A DNA stretch of 64,000 nucleotides. Origin: Hymenolepis diminuta. Its lineage: Eukaryota; Platyhelminthes; Cestoda; Cyclophyllidea; Hymenolepididae. This document shows positions 1 through 26,215 of this stretch, one piece after another. The first letter of the stretch is position 1, and every line of letters starts with the position of its first letter. The position numbers and the translations under genes were made by a program. A model generated the notes under the pieces. That model made no database searches. It saw only the letters and a list, made by a program, of their open reading frames with translations, and was not told the DNA's origin. The stretch spans positions 390,567 to 454,566 of the forward strand of contig CAADRB010000073.1 of assembly GCA_900708905.1 (NCBI GenBank), written 5' to 3'.

Positions 1-233
1 GATTTAAAGTAGGCATTACAATATTGATTTCTCATTTTAAATAGTGTACGAAGATTTCGAATCGGAACATTTCTGGTAGGATTAATGTTCAGAAGTAGAA
101 GGAATGAAAATAAATCTGGACTCATTTATTAATTTGAGTCCGTTACCCTCGAATTCTTTTTTCATTTGTGTATAAGTAACTTTATCTAATTTTGTGCGAA
201 CGTATTTTGACCTAAAATAAATTCAATTTTCAG
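1..233 (+). other. Intron (3' part) upstream of first visible Syk exon
   Basis: AT-rich DNA ending in a good acceptor, a T-rich stretch then CAG at 231-233. No exon-like segment is recognisable inside it. The SH2-encoding part of the gene must lie further upstream. Confidence 0.7.
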
Positions 234-13721
<13,488 letters not shown>

Positions 13722-13945
13722 TTTGCAGGCTTTTCTCCTTTCTTCCCTCTTCTATTCCTTCTCTTCTATATTCTTCCATCCAAAGCATCAAATCAGAAAT
13801 GTACACCCTACCCACACTCCTTATGCTTTTTGCGCTCCCTCTCTCTATCTCAATGCGCCCCCTCTATATCTCCAAGAATATTTTAAGTGTGTAAAATAAC
13901 AACCTCTACAACAATTTACATTTAATAAATTTGAATTTTTCCTTT
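13722..13945 (+). other. Probable 3' UTR of the Syk-like gene
   Basis: A pyrimidine-rich stretch after the stop leads to a canonical poly(A) signal. The true cleavage site cannot be fixed without transcripts. Confidence 0.6.
13924..13929 (+). promoter_or_regulatory. Poly(A) signal AATAAA
   Basis: Canonical hexamer about 205 nt past the kinase stop codon, with T-rich sequence just downstream. It is the best candidate for the 3' end of the kinase transcript. Confidence 0.6.
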
Positions 13946-14439
13946 GTCGTCATTATTAAAAGAACTTCTAAATATTATGAAGTAAGTATTAAATCGATAC
14001 TAATCGTAACTTCTATTTTGTTTGAAATACAGAATGGGGGTAGCGGTTATTTTAAGTTGTTTAAAGAAGGTTACTGTGGTGATGTAGATGATAAAAGTTC
14101 ACCCTTGTTAAACTTACCTTCAGTGAATATACGATGAAGAAAATTTGGAAAATTTTATCAAAAAAAAACCGCCGGTTACGTAGAGAGGGTGGCTAAATCT
14201 TTTCCGATTTAATAAGGGGATGCATGGACGGAGAAAATGTAGGTGAAAGTCGAAGATATATCATATAACATATCATATTACGGAGTGTGTAGGGCATCCA
14301 AGAACATTTTACGCACTTTTAGAAAAATAGAAAATGAAATTGTTGATAGTTAAAACTAACAATTTCTTATAACAAAACAAATATACATAGTATTAACCTA
14401 GTTTTTATATCATATATCCTCCTTTGACTTCTGTCATCC

Positions 14440-14740
14440 ACTAAATTCGAGTCCAAAAGCTACTGACTTCAAGCTTTGATCAGGTGGTCTTCATTGATAA
14501 CGTCCTCCTCCATAATGTCCTCGGACTACTGCTTTCATCAGGGAGGAAGATTCGGTGCTATGGGGTGCTCATTAAAATGAAGATCTGGTGAGTTAGATGT
14601 GGGTCATAAGTTGATGTGATATGATGATAAAAATTCTTGGTCATCCAATCCTGAATTTTAAGAGCTTCATGGGATGGGGCCGAATCTTGTTGGAAGACAT
14701 ATGGTCTTCCTCCATTGGCTACGCCGTCTACCCAAGGTTA
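14440..14740 (-). pseudogene. Mariner-family (Tc1/mariner superfamily) transposase fossil
   Basis: Read from 14,737 downwards on the - strand, one frame gives PWVDGVANGGRPYVFQQDSA and then PSHEALKIQDWMTKNFYHH. This is the classic block around the second catalytic aspartate (QQD) of mariner-like transposases. The frame then decays: a stop follows MSTP, the usual PPSSPDLNPLDYYVW block is missing or scrambled, and the C-terminal motif EDHLIKA is seen only in a shifted frame near 14,477-14,497. The 5' half of the transposase and the terminal inverted repeats were not found. It is an inactive remnant. Confidence 0.8.
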
Positions 14741-15690
14741 TAGAAATATTTGGAGAGACCAATTCATCTAGTTTAACTAGTCCAACTAAAATTAATGTCA
14801 TTTTCGCAAATTGTGCAACAATTTTGAGAGAATTTCGTCCCTGACTGTAAAATTTAATCCTCCTAGTTGAACAAAAATGTTTGCAGAATGGAGAATAATG
14901 CTCTTAAATCTATCACGACGATAGACAGATGACCTTGAAAATGCCCGAAAATAATTAGAAAATACCAGTGCATGTTACCCTATTCGAGTAAAATATTGTA
15001 TAAGAAATAGTTACAAACTCTTGAGACTGAAGGCACGGATAATGTAAAGGATAAACGCTTTCATGCCGACACTGGGGTGAGTAAAGAAATAAACATGTTG
15101 TGGGCGTTCATTTTCCCAAAATAGATCTTTTATCTGTCAAATCTGAAGTATATAGCTGAAATAACCGCGTAATAAATATATACCTCAACGGTAATTATGA
15201 CGGCACAACAATCAGAACCGCCTCCCTAGAGAGATTCTTATAAGCTGATAATGCAAAATATCATCTCAATTAAGACTCAGACATCCTTGTTTTAGGTACC
15301 ATACTGCTATAGGATTGTACAGTGCAAATATAGTGTGGAGCTAATAACTTCTCTTGTATTCATTTGTTGAAATATTCCCCTCTCCCTCACTTAGTAATGA
15401 AAAATCTGGAGTAGCCGTTAGATAAAATTTAATAAATCAAACCCCACCAGAATATGTAAATATTTGATCATCCGTTTCTGTAACTTCTGTTTAGATGATG
15501 CATACTATTTTTAAATTAAAGTCGTACGGGGAGTTATGAAACCATCATTTTGCACGTATTCTATTTAAGGAATATCTAATTATTAGTAGTAAAAAATTCG
15601 CAATTTTCAATTGTGGGAAACAACTGGAATGGGTTAAATGATAGTTGGTCTTGATACTTCAACTCATTCTTTCTTTCAGTGGTTGAGATG
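14741..15690. other. Gene-free AT-rich stretch after the mariner fossil
   Basis: The missing 5' half of the mariner element would lie here on the - strand. I could not recognise it. Nothing else is supported. Confidence 0.5.
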
Positions 15691-15704
15691 GCAAAATTAT
15701 CATT

Positions 15705-15810
15705 TTGATATTCACCAGCTTACAGTTTCAACAGCAGAGATGAGATAGCCGCAAATCCTAAGTCATCAGAGTTCCGCAAGCTGTATTCACTGAAGACGAA
15801 ATATATTTTA
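15705..15810 (+). repeat. Dispersed repeat R1, copy 1
   Basis: This segment, from TATTCACCAGCTTACAGTTT to the block GAGTTCCGCAAGCTGTATTC and beyond, aligns along about 100 bp with 47,560-47,670 (TATTCATCAGCTAACAATTT and GAGCTCCGTAAGCTGCGTTC). Both copies are diverged by substitutions and small indels. The element class is unknown. Confidence 0.55.
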
Positions 15811-17990
15811 AAAAATATAGGCCCGAATGGGTGGTAAAAACAAATGCGGGGATTTTTCCGTGTAAAAAAGTGGTGTATTCTCCATAGCTTAATGTTTTTT
15901 TATTTGATTTGTATTTAGTACAGTCAAAATCAAGATAAAATCTATTGATAAATTCTTAATACCGGAATCCTAACCCTCTCTAGCTGTGGTGTTTCGATTG
16001 GGACTGGCATGCAAAAAGATTCCAGAAACTCAAGTTCAGGTGCCCTTAAATGGGCCAACTCAAATTCAAATCGCCCACCTACCGTCTCAGCATTTGCCGA
16101 ATTTGAATCGGCGTTAATTAGACCGTCTAAACATGTGCCAATGGTCTAGCCTCATTTTCCACCATAACGTTAAGTAGCTGCTGATATAATATAGACAGCC
16201 TCTGTGATACTTCTCTGGACTGTGAGGTATGGCCACAGTTGCTAAGATCCAGAGTGGAGATTATTTATGGAAAATAAATTTGCCTTTATAGATTAGAATA
16301 ACTGAGAAACGTTAACTGTCTGGTTAATTCCTACTGACAGCAGTAGCGAGATTCAAATCGCACATACGAAAATTCAATAGTCGATAATCCTGTGAAATAC
16401 GCTCAGTGCATCGATAATATCCGATCACCAAATGCATCAGATACGTTCTCCGTGTCCCAAAGTTGCCAATATATTCTTTACAATTCTACTTCTAATTCCT
16501 CGTTAATTTGGATTGCTCAGTAAGGATTGGGCACCTTGATTACTCTTAAAGTCTTTCGATTTTATTGACTTTGGAGAGGCATATTTTATGAACTGACTGT
16601 CTGACGTCTGCCTAATACAGTAGACAATGGAAATGGATCTATATCGCCATATGGTTTGGCAAAAAACATTTGAATAGTGCCATTCTGTTTGTCATTTTTA
16701 GCGGACTGAAAAAGGTTACGATGCGCCTGGTAGCAAAACCAGTATAACAAGTCAGTCTGAGTCTATTTTTTGTATTTTTAAATTTCATTAACATTTAAAA
16801 GGAACTATTGAGTCGAGGGAACATTAATTTTAAAAGTACCGGAAGATAATATCAAATAAAAGTTCTCATTGGCAGAAAAGGGGATTAACTCATTGACTGT
16901 TGCTCGCTTCATTAGAGATAAGTTGATATTTGAACACGTACATATTGATCATCAATGGATTCTTTCAATGAAATTTCATATTATGCGATATGAGCATAGC
17001 TAGTCTCATCCGTCCAGTTATAGTTAAACATCGAATATCGCGATAGCAAACTAATTCAAATATCCAGGAGTAAATTCACAAAGATTGACTTTCACGGTAT
17101 TTGAACATAGCTAATTGAACTATAACCCTTACGAGGCAGTGAAAAAATAAATGTTTCCCGAATTTACACAGAGTAAGATCGTTTATGTTATAGTTCATAT
17201 TATATAAAATTTTCGACGTCTTGATCCAACGTTTATTGAAATATTTTGTCCTTTTGCAGTGTTCAGGTACTTTAAAATGATAAATAAATGTAAAGTTTTT
17301 TTCATTGCCTTAGGTGATGGTGCCATCTATTGTCACTATTATACGCTTGTGCATTTGTTGCTCAATTTTCAAAATGCAGGTCTGACAAGTGAGAGGCCAC
17401 GAAATCAATTCCGATCGGTTTACATCTGACCAGTCAACCCGTAAGAGCGGTTCCAGAATGATTTCCCCTACCTAAACCAAATACTAATGGACTTGGAAAG
17501 TATTTATTCATTATTATTGCCTATGACGAAGTAAGACATAGTTTTTAATCGTGGGGTGACTTTTTGACAGATAGACGGAAGAGAAGTGAAGAAATAGATA
17601 ATATTTACAACCTTCTAACTGTCAGGCTGCAAGATGTAGAGCTTTATAAAATTATTCCGGATTCAAGATTGAAAAATAGCTTCGAGGGAAAAAGCTTCAA
17701 TAAGCATTACCTTCAGAACTAGTGAATGCGTAAATGATAGTTTATTAACCTTAGATACTCCAGAGTCCAAGTGAGCTATAATCCTCCTAACTTCTTTCGT
17801 TTCCCGCCACGCAATAAGATGGAGAAAAGAGGAACCTTGGGTTGAAAGATTTGATTGGGAAAAGTGAGAAAGCTCGGGAAATTGGAGATCGTGTGCACAG
17901 AGTGGATATATGTGCACATGTATATTTGCACAACTTAATAAAATGCACTTTTGAGCAAAAAGAGGATAGAGCATGAATGACAGGAAGTGT
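15811..17990. other. Gene-free stretch
   Basis: AT-rich with scattered short ORFs. A segment near 17,390-17,460 has slight tRNA-like wording. No gene or confident repeat was recognised. Confidence 0.5.
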
Positions 17991-17999
17991 CTTTGAAGA

Positions 18000-18135
18000 T
18001 AAGACTGTTAGGAGGTGAATCCATGCACAACACACATTGGATAGACATCTGCACGCCTGCACTGACAGACAGCTTATGTGGGGATTCGAATTTGAAGTGT
18101 CCCAAGTGCACCATTGAGAAGTAAGGAACCACCAC
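18000..18135 (-). repeat. Dispersed repeat R3, copy 1
   Basis: Shares the core CACGCCTGCA and a collinear series of short matches on both sides with the copies at 57,831 and 63,185. In all three copies the better open frame lies on the - strand. Here that frame is part of a 136-codon ORF (17,787-18,197) reading SVQACRCLSN at the position equivalent to FMQACASVLSS in copy 3. The ORF is Cys/Ser/Leu-rich and I do not recognise it. Confidence 0.4.
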
Positions 18136-18199
18136 AGAACTAAGCACAATAAATCAGATCGAATCTCGAGAAGAATATCAAATTGCGCGAAGGACAATC

Positions 18200-21100
18200 G
18201 ATATGATTTAATTTATACGGAAAATTAACAACAATGCGCCACTTTAGACGGCTCATATTTTAAATGTGATTTATAAATGACCTACGTATTATTTAACATT
18301 GACGAGAGACTTTACTGTTTGTTATTTGAGGGCAGTAGGTACTTAAATCCACCAATTATCTAGGCATTTAGGTGATCACGTAAATATGAGCAAACGTCGG
18401 GCTGATCACGACCATCGTAAGCCGCATGTTGGTCTCTCATATCAGGGTGACATCTAACCATCTGCCAATGGGCTAATCTAAAATTAAAAAAAACCTCTCG
18501 GTGTGATTTTTCCCCCCCTGCTCTCACAAGAAGTAAACAAGAATAATGAATTCACATTAAGAAACTCTTTGATATTTCAAAATAAAATAATTCAACTGCA
18601 AGAAAAATTATGCTGAATGAATTGGTAAGTGGCAGTTAATTTGAAACTGAAACGTAATTTGTTGCAGTTTTCCCCCGGTTTAATTTTCTATAGAGTAGAT
18701 TCAAAAAATGGTTGAGATGGTTAGTTGGTTTTAAGAAAATTCGAACGCATTTAGAAAAATATTTTTGAGGACGCTACTCAGTACTAATATAATAAATTTC
18801 TAAAAATGAAGAAAGTAAATAATGTTCAGAAAAGCATTGGTTTTAAAAGCAAATTACTACTGAATTATTTAATAAGGGAGCATTACGTTCCTTGCGGGAA
18901 ATGATATTTCCTTAAAATCTCTGACGGTCCAGAGAAACGTGGCACCGTGCTGCATAACCAGAAGACTGTTCATTTCAACTCCTCATAATTAGTGTACGAA
19001 TTAATGTAAATGACAAGTTATCTTACAGCTGGATACTGATTTTTTAATAATATCAAAACCTATTTTTTCCCACTGCATTCCCAACAAATTACAACTTCAG
19101 TAGTAAATCAGTCTAAATGGAAAGTAAATTATTTGTTGAATGAAATATTTGAGTGTTTTTTTGACCAAAAGTGTTTTCCTCCCTCTTCAAAATTTCCCAA
19201 TTAGAAGTTAGATATCAGCAATGAATATGTCTTTAACAGAAATAAAATGCATATTTCTGGGAAATAAAACCTTTAAAAAGATTTGAATGATCAGTTTTTG
19301 GTCTCTTTCTTTATTGGAATTCCAAACTTCTATTTCAAAAAAATATATCTCTTAATTTCGCAGAAACAATAAATAAAAAATTGTCCACAAAGAACTTTCA
19401 TTGATATGATATTAATTTCATACTTTACTGTTTTAACTGGATCCTGAATCTCTTACAATTTGAAAATGAGAAAAATTCAAGCCCGTGAATTTGAACAAAC
19501 ATATGATTTTCAATCATATGTCCGTAATTTCCCAGGAGTATTTATCCTTCCTGGATCATTAATAAGCATTCTACTTCCAAAATTCATTATGGTTACCTAG
19601 TGTAGATAGAAGAAAGGTATCCTGGATCTCAACTCGCAAGGAAATCGCAAAAAGACCCGAATTAATCAGTGCATGCAATAATTTTCATCACCAGTTATAC
19701 GAGGATAGAAATCTATGATTAAATAAAATTCACTATTATTAATAATAAATCGTTTGGAAACATTTAAATACTCCACATTTGAGTTAGTTTTTCTAATGAA
19801 AAATGAGCTAGACTATCGAAAGCTCAACTCTCCAGGAAACTTCTAAAATTAACAATGAAGGTATCACCGTATCATCATCAATTCGAATTGGCTATCATTT
19901 TTATTTTTCTGATTACTTATTCATTTTCCATCTATTTTGAATTTGAATAAATTAAATACTTTAATTAAAGTAAAAAATGTTTGTTTACTTTCAATTGCTT
20001 TTAATTGAGTTATAAGGAGAAAATCTCCTCACCGTAGTGATAACGAACTCCCCTCCAAAATCGGGGGCAACGAGAGTGAATACCATTTTTTGCATACCTG
20101 CAGATCGTAATAAGAGATTATGCAACTCAATAGTGCTTCACAGAGAAGGGATATTAGTTTGATATCCCTCTCCTTTATCTAAATTCATCAATATAAGCTC
20201 CTTCCTTAAATAAAAGAGGAGGCAATTTAAAAATATTACTTTCTGTCTATACTTATAGTTATATATATATTGGTTTCGTCTTAAAGAAAAACCTAAAAGT
20301 GAAAAATATTACTAAACCAAAGAGGTATATTAGTAACTATTGACGAAAATATATTTAAATAGAAATTTTATTTAATAATTGTTGAAGTGCATATTTTTAT
20401 CTTTAGTAATATTTTATTGGGATTGGTTAAAGAAAATACCGGATATTTTTTTTAAGAAATTGACCATCCATGACTGCCAAGTCAAGATCTACTCCATTTA
20501 GGAACTAGCGACAAAAGAGATAATTTCTTTTAATCTAATGTTGAACCGACTCGATCCGATCGAAAAAGGTCAAGTAAACCAATTATTTTACAAAAAATAC
20601 ACTTTTAATTTTCGGTTTATATTGTAATAATAGTATAATACAAACTAAGATTGACACACTGATTGTCACAAAGAGATGAAAATAAACCAAACGAAAGGGG
20701 GAATGAAGGAAGTTGGTAACAGAAAAATTCAGTTTTCTTTTTCATTTTGTTATGAAGAGCAATATTGAGCAGGTTTGAGGTGATAACATGCAAAGTAATA
20801 AAACTTTGTTGAATACGCTATACTGAAATAAGAATAAAGTCAGAAAGTGAAAACGCGTAGGGAAATCAGTCGAAGAATCATTTAGGTACAAACTACTCTG
20901 CCCTGCCCGCAATTGACTCAGATGTAATAAAACTTGTAGGCAAAAAAGTGAAGCTCTTTTCCAGCAGGAAGATTTATAACCTTAAAACTTACTCAGAGAA
21001 GCAATAATCTCTTCATATATTTGGAGGGTTGAAATTCAACCCCTGGACTTCTGATATCTTTTTTCTAGACTAACTATGAAAGCAGAGTGTACCATTCGAC

Positions 21101-24100
21101 TTGGAGACCACCTGAGAGATATGAATTATACATCCCTAAACTGAACAATTCAATTCATGTTTGTTGGTATACTATCAAAATATTAGTAAGCTAGAATTAT
21201 TTTATAAAGTCACAGAACTTCAAGGGCTTGGTCTTCTTGAATAAGTGATTAAATAGAAGGTGAGATTTGGATACTTATTTGGAGGAGTAAAATTGTAGAT
21301 TGAGAATTTTCAGGTTTAAAAAGGTCGGTTGCTTTTAGGGCCTTCTTCAATCTCTGACTCTTCATTGTTTTTTGAAGCTTAGCCTTCAGAGCAAATAAGT
21401 AAAAATCATGGTAGACTTGGTTTTCTTGGTCTCACATTCACAGACCAATTTGATAACATCTAATTAGAGAAGAAAGCGGTAATCTAAACTGATAAAAGAA
21501 GTGATGATTCGATCTTTTAAAGTTGGAGAGTCGTTACTTGGCATAGGTCAGACCATATAGCAGGATGAATGGAGATTATAAGAACTTAATATGGTAGAGT
21601 TCACTCAGTGTGAATTTGAGTTATTGGCAAATAATATTCGGAGTCCTTTACTCTCAACTAATTTACTACTTATAAAGGTTTCTCAAATTAGAGAGGAGGC
21701 AAGAGAGATGACGTGTCAGTTTCAACTAAGTTTTATATAATTTGCTCTTTGAATTAATGAACATTAACCTTTGGATGGGGTTTGAGTGGCCATCGAATGA
21801 TCTAAGAATTGTGCACGAGAGTCAAATGAACTTAGTTTTAGGTGATACATCGCAACATGCCTCTTGAGTGCTTTGGGAAGAAGGGACGCTACATATCATA
21901 TAAATAAAGTCTGCTTATTGGCTTTGGAAAAAATTGGATCCTCCGCGGTTCAAATTAAAATTAATTAATGCTTGTCTAGAGTGAACGAATTTTAAAGACA
22001 AATTTTAACTCGTGATACAGAATGACAAAAATTTTGGTCAAGCATGACCAAAATCATTTATTTAATGGTATAAAGTATTAGTGTTATAGATCTTGATAAA
22101 ACCTTACAAAAATATCAAATATGTACTTATTAGAAATCATAATAAAATAAACAAATGAAATGTAGAATTTTTGACCAAAAAATGATTAGCTTTGAAATTC
22201 AATTATATTTTCTTCGTAAGTATTTTTACAAAAATAAATATAATAGGATTAATTTTAGAGATAATTTAACGTAATTAATTAAAAAAGGTATCAAGTAAGA
22301 ATCATGATGTTTAATCGTTTTCTTATTAATGCACCTTAGTGTCCCTAATTAGAAAACGTCAGTTTAGTCTAGGCTTATCATCACATCTTGTCATCATCAC
22401 TGACAGAACCTAACGGCATATAATTTCGTATAATTGAATTTAAATTAATAAAAAAAGCAATCGCTTTAGTCTCAAAAGAATATATTCGATTTAAGCAATT
22501 ATATTATTTCGATCATTATTTAATTGACAACAATACTGATATCCTAGAGACGATATGAAGGAATACAATTTGGGTGAACACAACGTCAAAAACTATGCAT
22601 TTAAAGCCTAAAATCGTATATCAGGTGAATAAAAGCAGACCGTCCACCGAACTGAACTTAGACAGAAGAGCAGTGATGAAAGACAGTACAGCAGATATTG
22701 AAATCTGCAAGAACAGATAGTACAAAACCATTCTTTTAAAGGTCATTCTACTGAATGCTATGACCCAATTAAAACTTCTCTCCTATTAGAAATTGGCGGG
22801 CGAGAAGTGCATATAATTGACACGCGATTTAAAAGTTTGCAGTAGTTGCAGCTAATGGCTAAGGTTGTCGATAATAACAGATTACCACAGTCCGTAGATC
22901 AGTCTGAGGTGAAAACGTATTTAACTACAACGATTAAAATTCGGGAAAGAGAGCCGAAAGTTTGAAACCAAACCTTAAAATTGACATGTGCGGGATTATG
23001 TAGGCAAAAAGCTGAGTTACCTTGAGGGAATTGATTGTCGTTATCCCGCAACTGTCAATTTGTCGTGGGGAGGGGGGAAAGTGGTCGAATGTGCCGATTG
23101 AACTTAGTCAAAACAAACAAAATAATGCAGAAATAAATTCAAGTTGAGCCGATTTAAACCAAAATGTGCTTTGAAATAATAGAACATTAGGAGATCGACT
23201 GTTCTAGCCATATTTGGGGATTGAGGTAAGCATAATTATTATAATATTTGAGTTAGAATTTTTGGTTATCTCATTTCTGCTTTGCCGAAAACTCAAACTG
23301 CTGAAAATCATGGAAGATCATTTTGCCTTATAATTAAATGAAAGAAAGATCGATCCTTCCTGATAAAAACAGTACCGGTCAATAGGAACTGAATATTGTA
23401 CTCTGGCATTACTACAGTCCAGTGGACGAATTTTGGAGAGTAACTCTTCTGATAGGTACTGATACTTTGACATTGCATCAAGCATCTTTTTAATTCCCAC
23501 CCCTTTATCATTTGCTGGATTTTTGTTAACCATCTTCAGTTGTTTCCACAAATAATAATAATAGTAATAAATTAAAATTTCTCTGGAAAATGAAGATGAT
23601 AAAAGTTAATTAAAACTCATGAGATGTAGGCTTAGCTTCTGAAAGAAAGGAAACACACGTTGTGCTACCCCATTTTTTATGTATTTCGAAGTAATGACCT
23701 TACGGTAGGAAGACATTCTGGAACCACGCGGCAAATCATATATTTGCAATAAAGTTCGGTGAAAATTGCGTTTCTCATAGATACTAACGAAAGGAATTTA
23801 ATTGCGTCAAACTATTTTCAGAAAATAATTCAAGTTTTATAAAAATAAGAGAAGAAGGAAAGTATTAATTAATAGTAAATTGCTGCAAATTAATTTTCCT
23901 CCCTCAAACAATAACGTATCATTTTAACAGTGGTATATATCATATGTTTACTCTTTTATATTAAATCAAATAAGCAACCACTATAGAATTCTGTCAAATC
24001 GAGAAGATACGAGTGATCTTTCCTTCTGTCATTATGCCAAATGAAAAACCACTATCAAGTCAACTAGATAGAAAAGGGAGGACATAAGAGCCATGAATGA

Positions 24101-25440
24101 GTCAAATTTTCGTTGCAAAACTGAGAAACCTCTCTGAATTAAAAATTTTAAATTAATACCATTAAAAGGAGATATTAAATCGGACATTTTATATTTGATG
24201 CTCTGCTCAGACCAAAACAAAACCATAAATTTACTCGACGCTCTATGGAATGTCGACTATTTAGGTCATTTTGTAAAAGTCATTTTGATTCCCTTAAGTT
24301 CGCATACATGCAGGCAAATAAATCTCAGGGCTTTAAGAAGTAAAATCGCTTTCAAGTACTTGATGAGAGTATAAATCGGATGAAGTAAGCAAAAATGGAC
24401 AAAACAAATTATTTAAAGAGAGGTCACATATTTGGTGTTTAAATGTACATTATCCGTGATTAGAAACATTTGATTATAGTAATGTCACAATGGTCACAAA
24501 CTGACGCACACTTTTAGTCGCTCTATTTTACCAGTCGCTCATCAACGAACAAAGGACGTAAAATTTGGCAGCCACCTTATTTTTCCACAATAAGTACAAT
24601 AACACAAATTACCCCCGCATATACTGACGTCAGTTCCTCTTTCTTTCCTATCCCTAATCCCACCCCCTTTTTTCTAACTAAACTCTCGATCTCCGTAATT
24701 TGAAAGGGATATTTTAACAAGTTATATTTTTAGAAGGATATTCGTCTTGTGGGAAGACTTCTAAGCCCATTATTTTAGTGTTCTTAAAGTAATTTTACAT
24801 TCTGGATTAACGCAACTTTATTGTGCAGCACACCGACCCCTGGGCCACGGGATTAAGCGCTACTTTAAAGTTATCCGAGAGCAAAAATAAATACAAAATC
24901 AGTTATTCGCTTTAATTTTAATAAACGTTTGATCTATCTAATCTTAAAACACTTTGAAAGTCGGAAGAAATCAGAGTTGGGTTGATTGAAAATATGGTAA
25001 AATAATAAATAAAGGACGTAGAAGAAATTAAGAGAGGAGAGAATGACACCCAGAAATAACAAAAAGAAATAAAAACGAAGTAATGATCACCAATTGCGGA
25101 TCATGAGGATCTATAATCATCTTGAGAACAGTAAAACGATAGTCGAGAGGACAAATCACGCGACGATATATTATACGTGAATAGAAACTTATTATTTGTC
25201 GTATTTTGTATCATCCCGATGTATCAAGCTTCCTAGGGGCATTGAAAGTACCAACAGGCAAGGCAATTAGATAGAAGTTCCAAAAATTTAATACCACACA
25301 AAATGTATCAAATAAAGGAGTTACATGCAAGTGCCATCGGAATGCATATAACCTGGTGTTTAAGTGCAAGAGATAAGGATACTAATACGGAATGAGAATG
25401 AAGGCCGATAAGGTGAACGTATCCTCAAGTCAACCAACGG
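18200..25440. other. Gene-free AT-rich stretch (about 7 kb)
   Basis: Very AT-rich with runs of A/T and no ORF of recognisable character. A perfect 10-bp-arm hairpin (19,499-19,521) and an imperfect hairpin around 20,143-20,172 are visible but are near chance level in this composition. No other features are supported. Confidence 0.5.
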
Positions 25441-25460
25441 TGAGCAGGGGAAAGTATGGT

Positions 25461-25520
25461 TGGATGGCGTAATGGTTAACGCTCAATTTCACTAAGCAAA
25501 TTCAAGAATGGTCTAGATTT
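25461..25520 (+). repeat. tRNA-derived SINE remnant (weak)
   Basis: GGATGGCGTAATGGTTAACG is A-box-like (TGGCGTAATGGTTA) and similar to the GGTGGTGCAATGGTTAGAGC start near 54,053. No clear B box follows. Confidence 0.4.
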
Positions 25521-25634
25521 TAATAATCTGAGGAAGACAGAAGTAATTTAGTAGAAATAACCTGGCTAAACTATCATTCTCTTTAGCAAACGGCAATACT
25601 GAACTAAGACAGATTTTCACCAGAAACTAAGAAC

Positions 25635-25700
25635 AGCCAATGGTAGTAGGAGACCTGGGAGTTAGATAGAGTGTGCTGGATATCTGTCCACAAGTGATAA
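25635..25700 (+). repeat. Dispersed repeat R2, copy 1
   Basis: Shares AGACCTGGGAGTTA and GCTGGATATCTGTC, in the same order, with 56,941-56,970 (AGACCTGGGAATTA, GCTGGATAACTGTC), with a length difference between the blocks. It may be a SINE or LINE tail; the class is unknown. Confidence 0.4.
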
Positions 25701-26099
25701 TGCGGGATTATGCAGTATTTGCAATTATATATGCAACAAGATATTTAAGGACGCAAATGGAATAGAGCACCCAGTCAGTACTTTTAAAGGGTTTCAGAGC
25801 TATCCAGGGTTATACAAAATAGACAAAAACTTGAGGAAAACATTTTTGAATGAATTGGTAAATATAAATCATTTTGTAATGCTTTATAAGCAGAGTCCTT
25901 TGCAAAGAAAATGCTTATATTCTAGAAGATTTTCCCAAATGTTAATTAAATTTTGTTTTAAACACATACTCATTAAAATTAATTTAATACAAATATTATT
26001 TGTATATTTTTGTGCTTGATTAATCAATGTATTTTACACTCCCTCAGTGGCGCAATCGCAATTGTAGGATCTCGATTATTGATTTTTGCTCATCTTTTT

Positions 26100-26215
26100 C
26101 GCGGTGACTCAGCCATTTGCTTGTGTAGTACAACGTAGGTCAACTTTGAGACTCGTGGTGCAAACTCTCGACTCACGCGCTCTCCTAACCGTTTTGCTGA
26201 TGGGGGGAGCTTATT
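26100..26215 (-). repeat. tRNA-derived SINE remnant
   Basis: The - strand reads GGTTAGGAGAGCGCGTGAGT and then GAGTTTGCACCACGAGTCTC, an A-box-like and B-box-like pair with tRNA-like spacing. A second GTGGCGCAATCG segment on the + strand at 26,047 may be part of another copy. Confidence 0.45.

Noticed and set aside
17787..18197. 136-codon - strand ORF as a real gene
   Set aside because: It is rich in Cys, Ser and Leu, overlaps other open frames, and shows no domain. It is kept only as part of repeat R3.
19499..19521. Perfect 10-bp hairpin with 3-nt loop
   Set aside because: One such palindrome is close to chance expectation in 64 kb of AT-rich DNA.
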